The notes under the pieces: generated by a model | Database searches by the model: none | What the model saw: only the letters and a program-made list of their open reading frames with translations | What the model was told of the DNA's origin: nothing | Position numbers and translations under genes: made by a program | NCBI RefSeq assembly: GCF_028864145.1 | Contig: NZ_JARBHJ010000032.1 | Location: 1-32,112, forward strand | Origin: Actinotignum schaalii | GTDB taxonomy: Bacteria > Actinomycetota > Actinomycetes > Actinomycetales > Actinomycetaceae | Length of the DNA: 32,112 bases | Direction of reading: 5' to 3' | In this document: positions 9,572 through 17,745 of the stretch, piece after piece | Layout: every line of letters begins with the position of its first letter | Numbering within the stretch: the first letter of the stretch is position 1

Positions 9572-9638
9572 TTTTCGCCCGCGCCCCTGCGCCCGCACCT
9601 GGGCCCCGGCACCGAGGTCTAATTTTTGAGTTACGGGC

Positions 9639-10334
9639 CTAGCTCTTAGCGGCGCGCTTGGTTTCTTTCTTCGCTTCCCGCGCCTTCTTCAGGTCAGCGG
9701 GAGTGCCGCCCTCGGGATACTCACCGAATTTCACCATGGGGCGGGGCATACGCCAACGCCGCGGGGTGAAGCCGCGTGACATCATCTGCCCGACCAGACG
9801 ATCCGGAGTTTTATCTTCCCCGAATTTGTATTCCACCAGGGTGCGAACCTGGCGGGCGCGCCACCACGCCTCCAAGGCCATGAGCACCAGGACCGCGTAG
9901 CAGGTAATAACAAATACATTGAAGACCAGCGGATAGCGGGTGAGGGTGAACACGCCCACGATCATAATGATGGCGAGGCCAAGCATGAGCGAGGAGAACT
10001 GGAAACGCGAATCAAGCGCATCGCGCGCGAAAGCTCGCTGCACACCCGCGTGGGCGAGGGGCATATTCCGAATATCCCCCGTTTTCATCGCGGTTTGTTC
10101 GCGTTCCCAACGTTCGGACGAGCGGGCGCGTTCCTCGGCCTTGCGGGCCTTCTTTTCCTCGCGCGTCATGGAGGATTTGTCAGAAATAATCGGCCGGCGG
10201 TGGCGTGCCTCCACGTCCTTGCGCTTCGGGGTGGGAACTCCCTTGCCCGGTGTGTATCCCTTGGGATGAGTAGGGGCGGGGGCTGCCTGTTCTTGCGCCT
10301 GTTCTAGTGCCTCTTTCTTGCGGCCGAATGCCAT
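9639..10334 (-). CDS. DUF3043 family membrane protein
   Basis: A 231-residue conserved actinobacterial protein. Residues 1-90 are hydrophilic and charged, including KGVPTPKRKDVEARHRRPI, the family signature, and an Arg/Lys/Glu-rich helix. Two hydrophobic segments follow at about 111-131 and 136-156. A basic C-terminal part with SRGFTPRRWRMPRP ends in a Lys/Ala-rich tail. The topology suggests both ends in the cytoplasm. AGGAG stands six nucleotides upstream of the ATG. It is divergent from the M20 dipeptidase, an arrangement I recall from other actinobacteria. The function of the family is unknown. Confidence 0.87.
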   Translation of the reverse strand: MAFGRKKEALEQAQEQAAPAPTHPKGYTPGKGVPTPKRKDVEARHRRPIISDKSSMTREEKKARKAEERARSSERWEREQTAMKTGDIRNMPLAHAGVQRAFARDALDSRFQFSSLMLGLAIIMIVGVFTLTRYPLVFNVFVITCYAVLVLMALEAWWRARQVRTLVEYKFGEDKTPDRLVGQMMSRGFTPRRWRMPRPMVKFGEYPEGGTPADLKKAREAKKETKRAAKS

Positions 10335-10513
10335 CTCAACTCCTGCGTCGTCGCCAACTATGCCTTGAACGAGAATAGTCTAACCGTTCGCGCGCGACCG
10401 TCCTGTCCATTACGTGCGCGTGCACGGCCCGCGGCCGCTCCGTTTGCCGCATGCGCACGGCCGGCGCCGTCGTCGTTCAGCACCCGCCCGCGCGGGCGCG
10501 GGCGCGAACCCGG

Positions 10514-10519
10514 TACCCT
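10514..10519 (+). promoter_or_regulatory. -10 hexamer TACCCT, leaderless start candidate
   Basis: TACCCT ends 7 nt before ATG 10527 of the dipeptidase gene, which has no convincing ribosome binding site. Confidence 0.45.
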
Positions 10520-10526
10520 AGGACGT

Positions 10527-11882
10527 ATGAGTAGTGATCTTGTTGCGCGCGTAGATGAGGCCTTGCCCGTCCATCGCGCTTTGCTTGAGGACCTTGTCCG
10601 TATCCCCTCCGTCTCCGCTGACGCTTTTGACCAGGCTAAAGTGCGTGAATCTGCGGAATTCGTGGCGCGCATGGCCCGCGAACGCGGCTTCGACGTCGAT
10701 ATTATTGAATTGGAAACGCCCCAGGGGAAGGGCCGTCCGGCAATTCTCGCCCATAAGCACGTTGGGGATGATAAGCCCACCATTCTTCTCTACGCGCACC
10801 ACGATGTGCAGCCGCAGGGAACCTTGGAGGGATGGGAATCCGATCCCTTTGAGCCGGTAGAAAAGAACGGGCGGCTGTACGGGCGGGGCACCGCTGACGA
10901 CAAAGCGGGTGTGCTTGTCCACATGGCGGCGATCTCGGCCCTCGGTGATGACCTGGCCGTGAACGTCACCCTCTTTATTGAAGGTGAAGAAGAAATCGGT
11001 TCGCCTACCTTCCACGCTTTCCTGGAAACCTACCGTGATCGCCTCCAGGCTGATGCTATTGTGGTGGCCGATTCGGGTAACTGGAAGGTGGGGGTGCCCT
11101 CCCTGACCACCTCCTTGCGCGGCGTTGTGCGCCTGGGCGTGGAAGTATCCACCCTTACTCACGGCGTGCATTCGGGCCAGTACGGCGGGCCCACCCTCGA
11201 TGCGGTGACCGCCCTCGCGCGGATTATCGCGACTTTGCACGACGAGAACGGTGACGTTGCGGTTCCCGGTTTGGATGCCTGGGACGACGCCGACGTCGAT
11301 TACGAAGAAGAGCACCTGCGCCGCGATGCCGCGATTCTGCCCGGCATGCAGCTGCTAGGAACCGGATCCTTCAATTCGCGCATGTGGACGAAACCCTCCA
11401 TCGCCGTTATCGGCATGGATGTTACCTCCACCGCAGAAGCCTCCAATACTGTGATTCCCTCCGCGCGGGCCTTCCTGTCCATGCGCGTGGCCCCCGGTCA
11501 GGATCCGCAGCGCGCCGGCGAACTGCTGGCCGAATACATCGAAGCGCAGGCACCCTTCGGGGCCACTGTGGTCACCGAAGTTGCGGAAGCAGGTTCCGGT
11601 TTCAAGGCCGGGGAGGATACCCCCATCATGCATCTGGCCCGCGAAGCGCTCAGCGAAGCCTTCGGTCACGAATCGGTGGATATCGGAACGGGTGGATCCA
11701 TTCCCTTCATTTCTGACCTCGCGGAGGTATTCCCGGAGGCGGAGATTTTGGTGACCGGCGTGGAAGATCCGGATGCACGCGCTCACGCTCATAACGAATC
11801 TCTGCATCTGGGTGATTGGCGCAACGCTATTCTGGCGGAGGCGCTTCTCCTGGAAAAGCTGGGTCAGGGCGAAAGCCGCTAA
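10527..11882 (+). CDS. M20 family metallopeptidase (dipeptidase)
   Basis: Cytoplasmic di-zinc peptidase of the M20/CNDP-like group, hydrolysing dipeptides. From ATG 10527 it is 451 residues. Metal-site motifs appear in family order: YAHHDVQP (H91, D93), GRGTADDKAG (bridging Asp about 124), IEGEEEIGSP (catalytic and metal Glu about 155-156), VADSGNW (Asp about 182), then a dimerisation/lid domain starting near GVVRLGVEV, including THGVHSGQYGG. The C-terminal HNES has the last metal His. The frame is open 54 codons upstream, but that stretch is Arg/Pro/Ala-rich and unlike the family. ATG 10527 gives the usual N-terminus (VDEALPVHRALLEDLVRIPSVSA). Substrate specificity cannot be read from the sequence. 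Confidence 0.92.
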   Translation: MSSDLVARVDEALPVHRALLEDLVRIPSVSADAFDQAKVRESAEFVARMARERGFDVDIIELETPQGKGRPAILAHKHVGDDKPTILLYAHHDVQPQGTLEGWESDPFEPVEKNGRLYGRGTADDKAGVLVHMAAISALGDDLAVNVTLFIEGEEEIGSPTFHAFLETYRDRLQADAIVVADSGNWKVGVPSLTTSLRGVVRLGVEVSTLTHGVHSGQYGGPTLDAVTALARIIATLHDENGDVAVPGLDAWDDADVDYEEEHLRRDAAILPGMQLLGTGSFNSRMWTKPSIAVIGMDVTSTAEASNTVIPSARAFLSMRVAPGQDPQRAGELLAEYIEAQAPFGATVVTEVAEAGSGFKAGEDTPIMHLAREALSEAFGHESVDIGTGGSIPFISDLAEVFPEAEILVTGVEDPDARAHAHNESLHLGDWRNAILAEALLLEKLGQGESR

Positions 11883-11946
11883 GCGCGGGTACGCGAAGGC
11901 CGTGGCGTGCTCGAACGGCGCGGACGGGACGAAGAAAGTGACATTG

Positions 11947-12948
11947 ATGGGAAAGAAAATTCTTGCGGGATGCACGGCAGCCTTGCTCGCGTGCGGCCTT
12001 ACGGCATGTTCGGGTGGGAACGACGGCGCAGCTAGCTCAACACCGGCTGCTTCGGAATCCGCGAGCGCTGAGGCAAGCGGTACGGTAGAAAGCCCCGCCC
12101 CCGGGGAAACACCTGAGATTGTGTATTCGGAGGAGGGCATGCCGTCCCTGGGTGGTACGGCGCAGGCACCGCTGCTGGAGTTCCCGAAGGGGGAAGCTCC
12201 CGCGGATGTGCGGGTGCGGGTGCTGGAACAGGGTAGCGGCGCGGAATTGGGCGCTGATGCGGTAGCCAAGGTCAATTACGTGGGCCAAGTGTGGGGGAAG
12301 AACGAGCCTTTTGATTCTTCCTACTCGCGTAACGCCCCGGCTACCTTCCCGCTCGCCCAGGTGATCCCGGGCTGGAGTCACACTCTGGCCAAGGCCCACG
12401 TGGGGGACAAGCTGATTTTGTCCATCCCGGCCAAGTGGGGGTACGGCCCCTCGGGCGGTACCCAGGATGGGTCCATCGGAGCAACCGATACCATTGCTTT
12501 CTACGTGGAAATTCTGGATGCCTGGAATGCTAAGAGCACGGGCGAGGCCGGTGCCACGGTGGAAACACCCGCAGATGCGCTCCCGGTGGAATACACGGGT
12601 GAGCTGGGCCAGCCCATTACCGAGATCCGGGTGAAAGAAGGGGCAGAAGCTCCCGCGGAGCTCAAGGCCACGGTTATTGCCCGGGGTAGCGGGGCTCCGC
12701 TCCCGGAGAAGGGCACCTATGTGCTCCAGTTCGCGGCCGCCCAATGGGATAACGCCCACGCGGAAAATACCTGGGTTCCCACAACTGCGAACTACCCGGC
12801 CGGGCCGCGCTCGGTTCCTTCCACCCAGCAGATTTTCGCACCTCTGGCCGGGGTGCCGGTTGGCTCACGAGTTCTGCTGAGCGTGCCGAATAAGGATAAT
12901 CCGGCCCAGGCCATCGCCGTGGTAGTGGACATTCTTTCGGCGGTGTAG
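11947..12948 (+). CDS. FKBP-type peptidyl-prolyl isomerase lipoprotein
   Basis: A 333-residue exported lipoprotein. The N-terminus has Lys residues, a short hydrophobic core and the lipobox LTAC with lipidated Cys 21, then a Ser/Ala/Glu linker to about residue 60. Residues 106-194 form an FKBP domain: VNYVGQVW, PFDSSYSRN, ATFPLAQVIPGW, VGDKLILSIPAKWGYG and DTIAFYVEILD are diagnostic and include the active-site aromatic and Asp positions. A second, diverged FKBP-like half (about 230-333) keeps VGSRVLLSVP and AIAVVVDIL but lacks the FDSS and VIPGW motifs, so it is probably not catalytic. I chose ATG 11947 because it gives a clean signal peptide and GAAGAAAG lies upstream. It follows the dipeptidase by 64 nt. 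Probably a fold catalyst for secreted proteins. Confidence 0.9.
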   Translation: MGKKILAGCTAALLACGLTACSGGNDGAASSTPAASESASAEASGTVESPAPGETPEIVYSEEGMPSLGGTAQAPLLEFPKGEAPADVRVRVLEQGSGAELGADAVAKVNYVGQVWGKNEPFDSSYSRNAPATFPLAQVIPGWSHTLAKAHVGDKLILSIPAKWGYGPSGGTQDGSIGATDTIAFYVEILDAWNAKSTGEAGATVETPADALPVEYTGELGQPITEIRVKEGAEAPAELKATVIARGSGAPLPEKGTYVLQFAAAQWDNAHAENTWVPTTANYPAGPRSVPSTQQIFAPLAGVPVGSRVLLSVPNKDNPAQAIAVVVDILSAV

Positions 12949-13010
12949 CTAGCGGGTGATTACCGGGTAGCTAGCGGGTAGTTGCCGGATAGCTACCGGG
13001 TGGTCACCGG
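12945..13010. repeat. Three 22-bp tandem repeats at a gene end
   Basis: Units at 12945-12966, 12967-12988 and 12989-13010 share the pattern GTAGCTAGCGGGT, a variable part, then CCGG. The first unit starts inside the last codon of the FKBP gene, so each unit carries a copy of its TAG stop region. Confidence 0.92.
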
Positions 13011-13046
13011 CGGTTTCGGATAGGGCCAAAATGGCCCGGATAGCGT

Positions 13047-13082
13047 AAGGGCGAGGTACCTCAGTAGAGGAGCCTCGCCCTT
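13047..13082. terminator. Hairpin between convergent genes, likely bidirectional terminator
   Basis: AAGGGCGAGG (13047-13056) pairs perfectly with CCTCGCCCTT (13073-13082). It sits between the convergent FKBP lipoprotein and superoxide dismutase genes. There is no T run beyond the stem's own TT. Confidence 0.65.
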
Positions 13083-13145
13083 CGTGCTATCTAGGAAGGA
13101 TGTCGCGCGTATCTATGAATAGCGCCGGCGCGGTGTGTGCGTGAG

Positions 13146-13772
13146 TTATTTGCGAATGAGGAGGCCGGTGGCTTGCTCCTGGGCGGTGGCCAAACGCTGC
13201 CCGGCTTCATCCCAATTGACAATATTCCAGATCGCCTTGACGTAATCGGCCTTGACATTGAGGTAGTCAAGGTAGAAGGCGTGCTCCCACATATCGAGCT
13301 GGAAAACGGGCAGCACCCCGGCAGGCACATTATTGGCCTGGTCGTACATTTGGTAGATCACCAGTTTGCCGGCCACGGAATCGTAGCCGAGCACCGCCCA
13401 GCCCGAGCCTTGGATGCCGGTGGCCACGGCCGTGAACTGCTTCTGGAAGGTAGCGAAATCACCGAAGGAATCCTTGATTGCTTCGGCAAGCTCGCCTTCC
13501 GGTTGTCCGCCGCCGTTGGGGGAGAGCAGGGTCCAGAAAATCGAGTGGTTAATATGGCCGCCCAGGTTGAAGGAAAAATCCTTCGTGTACTGGTTCACTG
13601 CCGCGAAATCGCCCTTCTCGCGAGCCTCGCGAAGGTTCTCCAGGGCTTTATTGGCCCCGTCAACGTAGGTCTTGTGGTGTTTATCGTGGTGGAGCTCCAT
13701 GATCTTTGCGGAAATATGCGGTTCGAGTGCCGCGTAATCGTAGGGAAGATCGGGGAGGGTGTAGGTTGCCAT
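13146..13772 (-). CDS. sodA: Superoxide dismutase, Mn/Fe family
   Basis: Dismutates superoxide to hydrogen peroxide and oxygen with a single Mn or Fe. From ATG 13772 it is 208 residues, the normal size. Metal ligands are visible: His 28 in MELHHDKHH, His 76 in GGHINHSIFW, and Asp 160 and His 164 in LDMWEHAFYLDY. Tyr 36 and the QGSGW segment also fit. The GGHINH form suggests manganese, but metal use cannot be decided by sequence alone in this family. An ATG two codons upstream (13778) is only one nucleotide from GGAG; the 13772 ATG has seven, so I prefer it. No signal peptide, so cytoplasmic. Confidence 0.96.
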   Translation of the reverse strand: MATYTLPDLPYDYAALEPHISAKIMELHHDKHHKTYVDGANKALENLREAREKGDFAAVNQYTKDFSFNLGGHINHSIFWTLLSPNGGGQPEGELAEAIKDSFGDFATFQKQFTAVATGIQGSGWAVLGYDSVAGKLVIYQMYDQANNVPAGVLPVFQLDMWEHAFYLDYLNVKADYVKAIWNIVNWDEAGQRLATAQEQATGLLIRK

Positions 13773-13907
13773 TCTCATACTCCAATTCTGGGCGGCATCG
13801 CGGTGCCACCCCGCTTAGATATGTTCGGAATCTCCGAACAGTAATTGAATGCGAATATCATCAGTATATGTGGTGTCCGGCACATAGGTGGCGAGAATGG
13901 GGGAGGT

Positions 13908-15701
13908 TTAGCGCTCAGCCAAGCCGGGCGATTCTTCCCCGCCCGGGAAGGAAGTCGGGAAACGATGGGCTGAGGTGAGGGGCACCGCGAGGGGAATCTC
14001 GCCCTCGACGGCGAGTACTCGCGAGCGCGGATCGGTAAGCCAGGCGGCAAGGAGCTGGGTTTCCTCCGGGTGCGCGTGCTCGGCGGCGCGGGCGGGAGCC
14101 GCAAGCAGGGGAGTTGCATTGCGGAGCTCTGCGGCATGTTCGGGAACATCGCGGGCTTCGCTGACAGTTGCGGTACCAAGCAGTCTGCCGTAACTCGCGA
14201 GGATGATTTCCCAGTGATCCTCACGCTTAGACGCGGCGACGACGCAGCGTGCCCGCCACAGCGGAACCAGCAAGTCCCGCCGCTGGGCTGCGGTGAGAAG
14301 CGCCAAAAGCCGGTCGCGCTCCACCATCGCTTCTTCGAAACGCTCCTGGGCGGCCAGGCGGGCAATGCGGGCCATCTGGTGGTCCCATACTTCGGCAAGG
14401 GAACCAGCTAACAGCCGTCGGGCGCGAGCGAGGGCTACTGGCCCGGTATTGACGGTGCCCCGCGGGGCCAACGCGCAAGGTGCGTGGGAAACGAAGTGGC
14501 ACGGGCAATCGCTCAGATCGGCCTTGCGTGGCACGTTGAGGCCGGCAGGGTTGAGCCCGGCTTCATCGCCGATGAGTTCGGCGGCGCGCCGGGCGGCGGT
14601 GCGGGAGCCGAAAGGCCCTAGTGAGTTTGCCACCTCCGTTGCCGAACAGCTGCGCGTAGTTTTCAGGCGTGCCACGGGCGTGGTATCGAGGCTGATCCAG
14701 GTGCGGGTGTGGGGGCGGCGTGAGCGGCGATTATAGGGCGGATCGAAGCGAGTAATATCGCGCAGCTCCACCACCCGTGCCTCGAGGAGAGTGGCGGTTG
14801 GGGTGCTTTCTACCCGGGTGGCCAGGTCCACCATCTCCGCCATGCGGTGGCGTTTTTCCGCGGCGGTGAAATATTGGCGTACCCGCCGGTACATATTCCC
14901 GGAGCTGCCCACGTACAGTACTTCGTTATTCGGGCCGATGAAACGGTAGCTGCCCGGGCTGTGCGGTACCTGATCGGCGAGTACGGCGCGGCGGCGCCGG
15001 CGGGCCGGAACCGGGTTGGAGGCGGTGAGCAGGTCCTCGATATGTGTGACACCGAGCGGGCCGAGCCGCCCGATCATCGCGTGGAGCACATCCACGGTAG
15101 CCCGCGCATCATCGAGGGCACGATGGCTTGGTTGCACCGCGGCCCGGCAGTATCCCGCCAGGGTGCTTAGTTTGTGATTGGGAACTTCATCGCGGCTGAA
15201 AAGGCGCCGCGCCAGTCCGAGGGTATCGAGGACGCGCAGCCGCGGCCACGCCATATCTATCGCTTCGCAAGCTCCGCGCAAATGGGACATATCGAAGCGG
15301 GCATTATGCGCCACGAGCACCGGGGCGGTGGGGCCAAGGAAATTGAGAAAAGCGGGGAGAACTTCATGCAGCGGGGGAGCGCTCACCGTCATCGCGGTGG
15401 TGATTCCGGTGAGCACGGTGATCTGGGCCGGGATGGGGACCCCGGGATTGACGAGTGAGGAAAACTCTTGCACCACCTCCCCTCCGCACACTTTCACCGC
15501 ACCAATTTCGGTGAGCGCATGCGCCCCGGGCCTCCCTCCGGTGGTTTCCACATCTACCACCACGAAAGTAACCTCATCCAGAGGAGTCCCCAGATCCGCA
15601 AATTCCAACTGGCGGGGAGCCAAGATGTGGCCGGACCGATACACCTCAATAGGTTCGGTATCGACCCGGGTGCCGGGCCGCGGAATATGCCGTGCTGTCA
15701 T
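13908..15701 (-). CDS. DEDDh exonuclease fused to GIY-YIG nuclease (DnaQ/UvrC-N-like)
   Basis: A 597-residue two-nuclease protein. Residues 45-212 are a DnaQ-like 3'-5' exonuclease: VVVDVETTGG (D50, E52), HNARFD (D137) and PSHRALDDA (H193, D198) supply the DEDDh catalytic set. Residues 245-330 are a GIY-YIG endonuclease domain of the UvrC/Cho type (GSYRFIG then VLYVGSS, with RRVRQYF). A long region follows that contains CPCHF and CAL (about 400-412), resembling the Cys cluster of UvrC-like proteins, and a helical ERFEEAMVERDRLLALL segment like a UVR motif. This fusion occurs in actinobacteria (Rv2191 type) and is thought to act in DNA repair. The start has AGGG eight nucleotides upstream. Domain calls are secure, the role is inferred. 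Confidence 0.9.
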   Translation of the reverse strand: MTARHIPRPGTRVDTEPIEVYRSGHILAPRQLEFADLGTPLDEVTFVVVDVETTGGRPGAHALTEIGAVKVCGGEVVQEFSSLVNPGVPIPAQITVLTGITTAMTVSAPPLHEVLPAFLNFLGPTAPVLVAHNARFDMSHLRGACEAIDMAWPRLRVLDTLGLARRLFSRDEVPNHKLSTLAGYCRAAVQPSHRALDDARATVDVLHAMIGRLGPLGVTHIEDLLTASNPVPARRRRRAVLADQVPHSPGSYRFIGPNNEVLYVGSSGNMYRRVRQYFTAAEKRHRMAEMVDLATRVESTPTATLLEARVVELRDITRFDPPYNRRSRRPHTRTWISLDTTPVARLKTTRSCSATEVANSLGPFGSRTAARRAAELIGDEAGLNPAGLNVPRKADLSDCPCHFVSHAPCALAPRGTVNTGPVALARARRLLAGSLAEVWDHQMARIARLAAQERFEEAMVERDRLLALLTAAQRRDLLVPLWRARCVVAASKREDHWEIILASYGRLLGTATVSEARDVPEHAAELRNATPLLAAPARAAEHAHPEETQLLAAWLTDPRSRVLAVEGEIPLAVPLTSAHRFPTSFPGGEESPGLAER

Positions 15702-15753
15702 GATTTTTACCCTAGCGCGGAGCTACGACATGAATTCGCGGAGAAGTAGCGCG

Positions 15754-16263
15754 CTACAGGCGGGCGCCGTCGTCGTACGGATCGGTATCTTCGCGGGCGG
15801 GTGCCGTCAAAATAATGGCGACCACAACGCCCACCAGGGCTCCACCGGCCAGGATCAACGCGGTCAGGCGCGGGGCGGGCAGCAGGCCGATAAACATGAG
15901 CGCACTGATGAGAACCAGCACCCCGGTGGCCACCCAGGCGAGGCTCGCGTAGCGGTGGGCAGGGGCCTGGGGAACATAATATTCTTCGCGGGAGGCCGGG
16001 TTGAAAGTGGCGTCGTCGTCGGAAAAATCTGAATCTTCCGGCGCCGGGGACCAATCGCGCGGACCGGCCGCTCGCCCGCCACCCAGCGCCCACGCGGCAT
16101 CGGTGTAGCGCGGGGAAACATCCACCGGCGGCAGCGCGGCATCACTATCCCGGGTGGTATTGATATTCGCTCCCACACCCTCGGCTTCCAGCTCGCGCGC
16201 GATCTTGTCCCATTGCGCATCGAAGCTATTATCCGAGTGCCTGCCTGTAGGTCCTTCTCCCAT
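15754..16263 (-). CDS. Two-TM actinobacterial membrane protein, unknown function
   Basis: A 169-residue protein from ATG 16263. The first 100 residues are hydrophilic and acidic (QWDKIARELEAEGVGANIN, DVSPRYTDAAWALGGG, ending in Pro/Asp-rich FVPQ-like sequence). Two hydrophobic helices follow at about 107-124 and 130-152, then a short charged tail (REDTDPYDDGARL). This layout matches a widespread unnamed actinobacterial family that carries a tail beginning DPYDDGA and two TM helices; the cytoplasmic part is expected to be N-terminal. An upstream ATG (16293) would add ten residues but lies beyond the likely -10 element. Downstream on the same strand, 53 nt away, is the exonuclease/GIY-YIG gene. 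Confidence 0.75.
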   Translation of the reverse strand: MGEGPTGRHSDNSFDAQWDKIARELEAEGVGANINTTRDSDAALPPVDVSPRYTDAAWALGGGRAAGPRDWSPAPEDSDFSDDDATFNPASREEYYVPQAPAHRYASLAWVATGVLVLISALMFIGLLPAPRLTALILAGGALVGVVVAIILTAPAREDTDPYDDGARL

Positions 16264-16270
16264 GAAAGAC

Positions 16271-16290
16271 ACTATAGCTGCGGGTATAAT
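16271..16290. promoter_or_regulatory. Back-to-back -10 elements of a divergent promoter pair
   Basis: On the minus strand TATAGT (16276-16271) ends 7 nt before ATG 16263, fitting a leaderless transcript. On the plus strand a perfect TATAAT (16285-16290) would give the phosphofructokinase gene a leader of about 35 nt that contains its GGAAGG site. Only eight bases separate the two hexamers, so polymerase binding should be mutually exclusive. Confidence 0.55.
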
Positions 16291-16332
16291 CAACAGCGGA
16301 ATAATCCCCCAATCAGAAACGGAAGGTTAACG

Positions 16333-17547
16333 ATGACTGTCCGCCGCGTTGCGCTCTTGACCGCCGGAGGTTTCGCCCCGTGTTTGTCCTCGGCCGTGGG
16401 TGGCCTCATTGAGCGCTATACGGAAATTGCGCCCGATGTGGAAATTATCGCCTACCAGCATGGCTACCACGGGCTGCTCACCGGGAATTACATCACCATC
16501 GATAAAGAAGGGCGCGAACAAGCCCATATCCTGCACCGTTTCGGCGGTTCACCCATCGGTAACTCCCGCGTCAAGCTGACCAATACCGAGGATCTGGTCA
16601 AGCGTGGCCTCGTGGAAGAAGGCGTGAACCCGCTGGAATTCGCCGCCCAGCGTCTCGTGGAAGATGGCGTGGATGTGCTCCACACCATCGGCGGTGATGA
16701 TACAAATACCACCGCGGCTGATCTGGCCGCCTACCTGGAAGAAAACGGGCATCACCTCGTGGTGGTGGGCCTTCCCAAGACCATCGATAATGACATTATT
16801 CCGGTGCGCCAGTCCCTGGGCGCCTGGACCGCCGCGGAAGAAGCCTCGCTCTACGCCCAGCATATTATTGGTGAGCATCGCTCCAACCCGCGTATGCTCA
16901 TCGTTCACGAAGTCATGGGCCGTAATTGCGGCTACCTTACCGCGCAGGCCTCCAAGTACTACCACGATTGGGTCCAGGAGCAGGAATGGGCTCCGGCGCT
17001 GGGCTTGACCAAGGAACGCTGGGATGTGCACGCCGTGTTCCTGCCCGAAATGGCCTTGGATATCAGCGGGGAAGCCGAACGCCTCAAGAAGATTATGGAT
17101 GAGATCGGCAACGTCAATATCTTCCTTTCCGAGGGTGCGGGCGTGGATGAAATCGTGGCCGAAATGGAGGCCGCCGGCCAGGAAGTACCGCGCGATCCCT
17201 TCGGACACGTCCAGCTCGATAAGGTCAATCCGGGCCGCTGGTTCGCTGAGCAATTCGCGCAGAAGCTCGGCGCGGAAAAGGTCATGGTGCAAAAGTCCGG
17301 GTACTTCTCCCGCGCCTGGCACGCCAACGCTGAGGACCTGCGCCTCATCAAGGGCATGGTGGACCTGGCCGTGCAGTGCGCCCTGGAAGGTAAGCCCGGC
17401 CTCATCGGGCACGATGAGGAGAACGGTAACGTCCTCACCAATATCGCTTTCCCGCGGGTGAAGGGCCACAAGGCCTTCGATATCACCCAGGATTGGTTCG
17501 TGGAGACCATGCAGGCCATCGGCCAGGAGGTCCGCCCGCACGCCTAA
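16333..17547 (+). CDS. PPi-dependent 6-phosphofructokinase
   Basis: Cytoplasmic glycolytic enzyme phosphorylating fructose 6-phosphate. The 404 residues have LLTAGGFAPCLSSAVGG at the N-terminus, GGDDTNT at 120-126 and PKTIDND at 148-154. The Asp in GGDD (Gly in ATP-using enzymes) and the Lys in PKTIDND are the two residues that favour pyrophosphate over ATP as donor, so the reaction is probably reversible. EVMGRNCGYLT and the KVNPGRWFAEQFA segment are also typical. GGAAGG stands six nucleotides upstream of ATG 16333; the frame is open 40 codons further but that part is not family-like. It is divergent from the two-TM protein gene and followed by a hairpin. Confidence 0.93.
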   Translation: MTVRRVALLTAGGFAPCLSSAVGGLIERYTEIAPDVEIIAYQHGYHGLLTGNYITIDKEGREQAHILHRFGGSPIGNSRVKLTNTEDLVKRGLVEEGVNPLEFAAQRLVEDGVDVLHTIGGDDTNTTAADLAAYLEENGHHLVVVGLPKTIDNDIIPVRQSLGAWTAAEEASLYAQHIIGEHRSNPRMLIVHEVMGRNCGYLTAQASKYYHDWVQEQEWAPALGLTKERWDVHAVFLPEMALDISGEAERLKKIMDEIGNVNIFLSEGAGVDEIVAEMEAAGQEVPRDPFGHVQLDKVNPGRWFAEQFAQKLGAEKVMVQKSGYFSRAWHANAEDLRLIKGMVDLAVQCALEGKPGLIGHDEENGNVLTNIAFPRVKGHKAFDITQDWFVETMQAIGQEVRPHA

Positions 17548-17603
17548 TGCGGCTGCGTCGTGGGCCCGGGCTGCCCGGGTGCCCCGTATCCACACGTGAA
17601 TGT

Positions 17604-17653
17604 TCGCCCCGTACCGGTTATCTGGTGCGGGGCGAGCTTGTGTGCAGATCATT
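17604..17653 (+). terminator. Candidate terminator after phosphofructokinase gene
   Basis: TCGCCCCGTACC (17604-17615) pairs with GGTGCGGGGCGA (17624-17635), 11 pairs plus one G-U, around an 8-nt loop. A short TTTTT run follows about 15 nt later. Confidence 0.6.
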
Positions 17654-17732
17654 TTTAGTGTGGTGCGCGCCTTTGCGTGCAGGCTGCGTCTCATGGCGTT
17701 GACGCAATTCTGCCCGCGCCTCCGTTCCGGGC

Positions 17733-17738
17733 TAAGAT
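17733..17738 (+). promoter_or_regulatory. -10 hexamer TAAGAT, leaderless start candidate
   Basis: TAAGAT ends 7 nt before ATG 17746 of the DAHP synthase gene. No Shine-Dalgarno is visible. Confidence 0.55.
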
Positions 17739-17745
17739 TTCGATT

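Noticed and set aside
16213-16332. 40-codon N-terminal extension of phosphofructokinase
   Set aside because: The stretch covers the divergent promoter region, and GGAAGG clearly serves ATG 16333.
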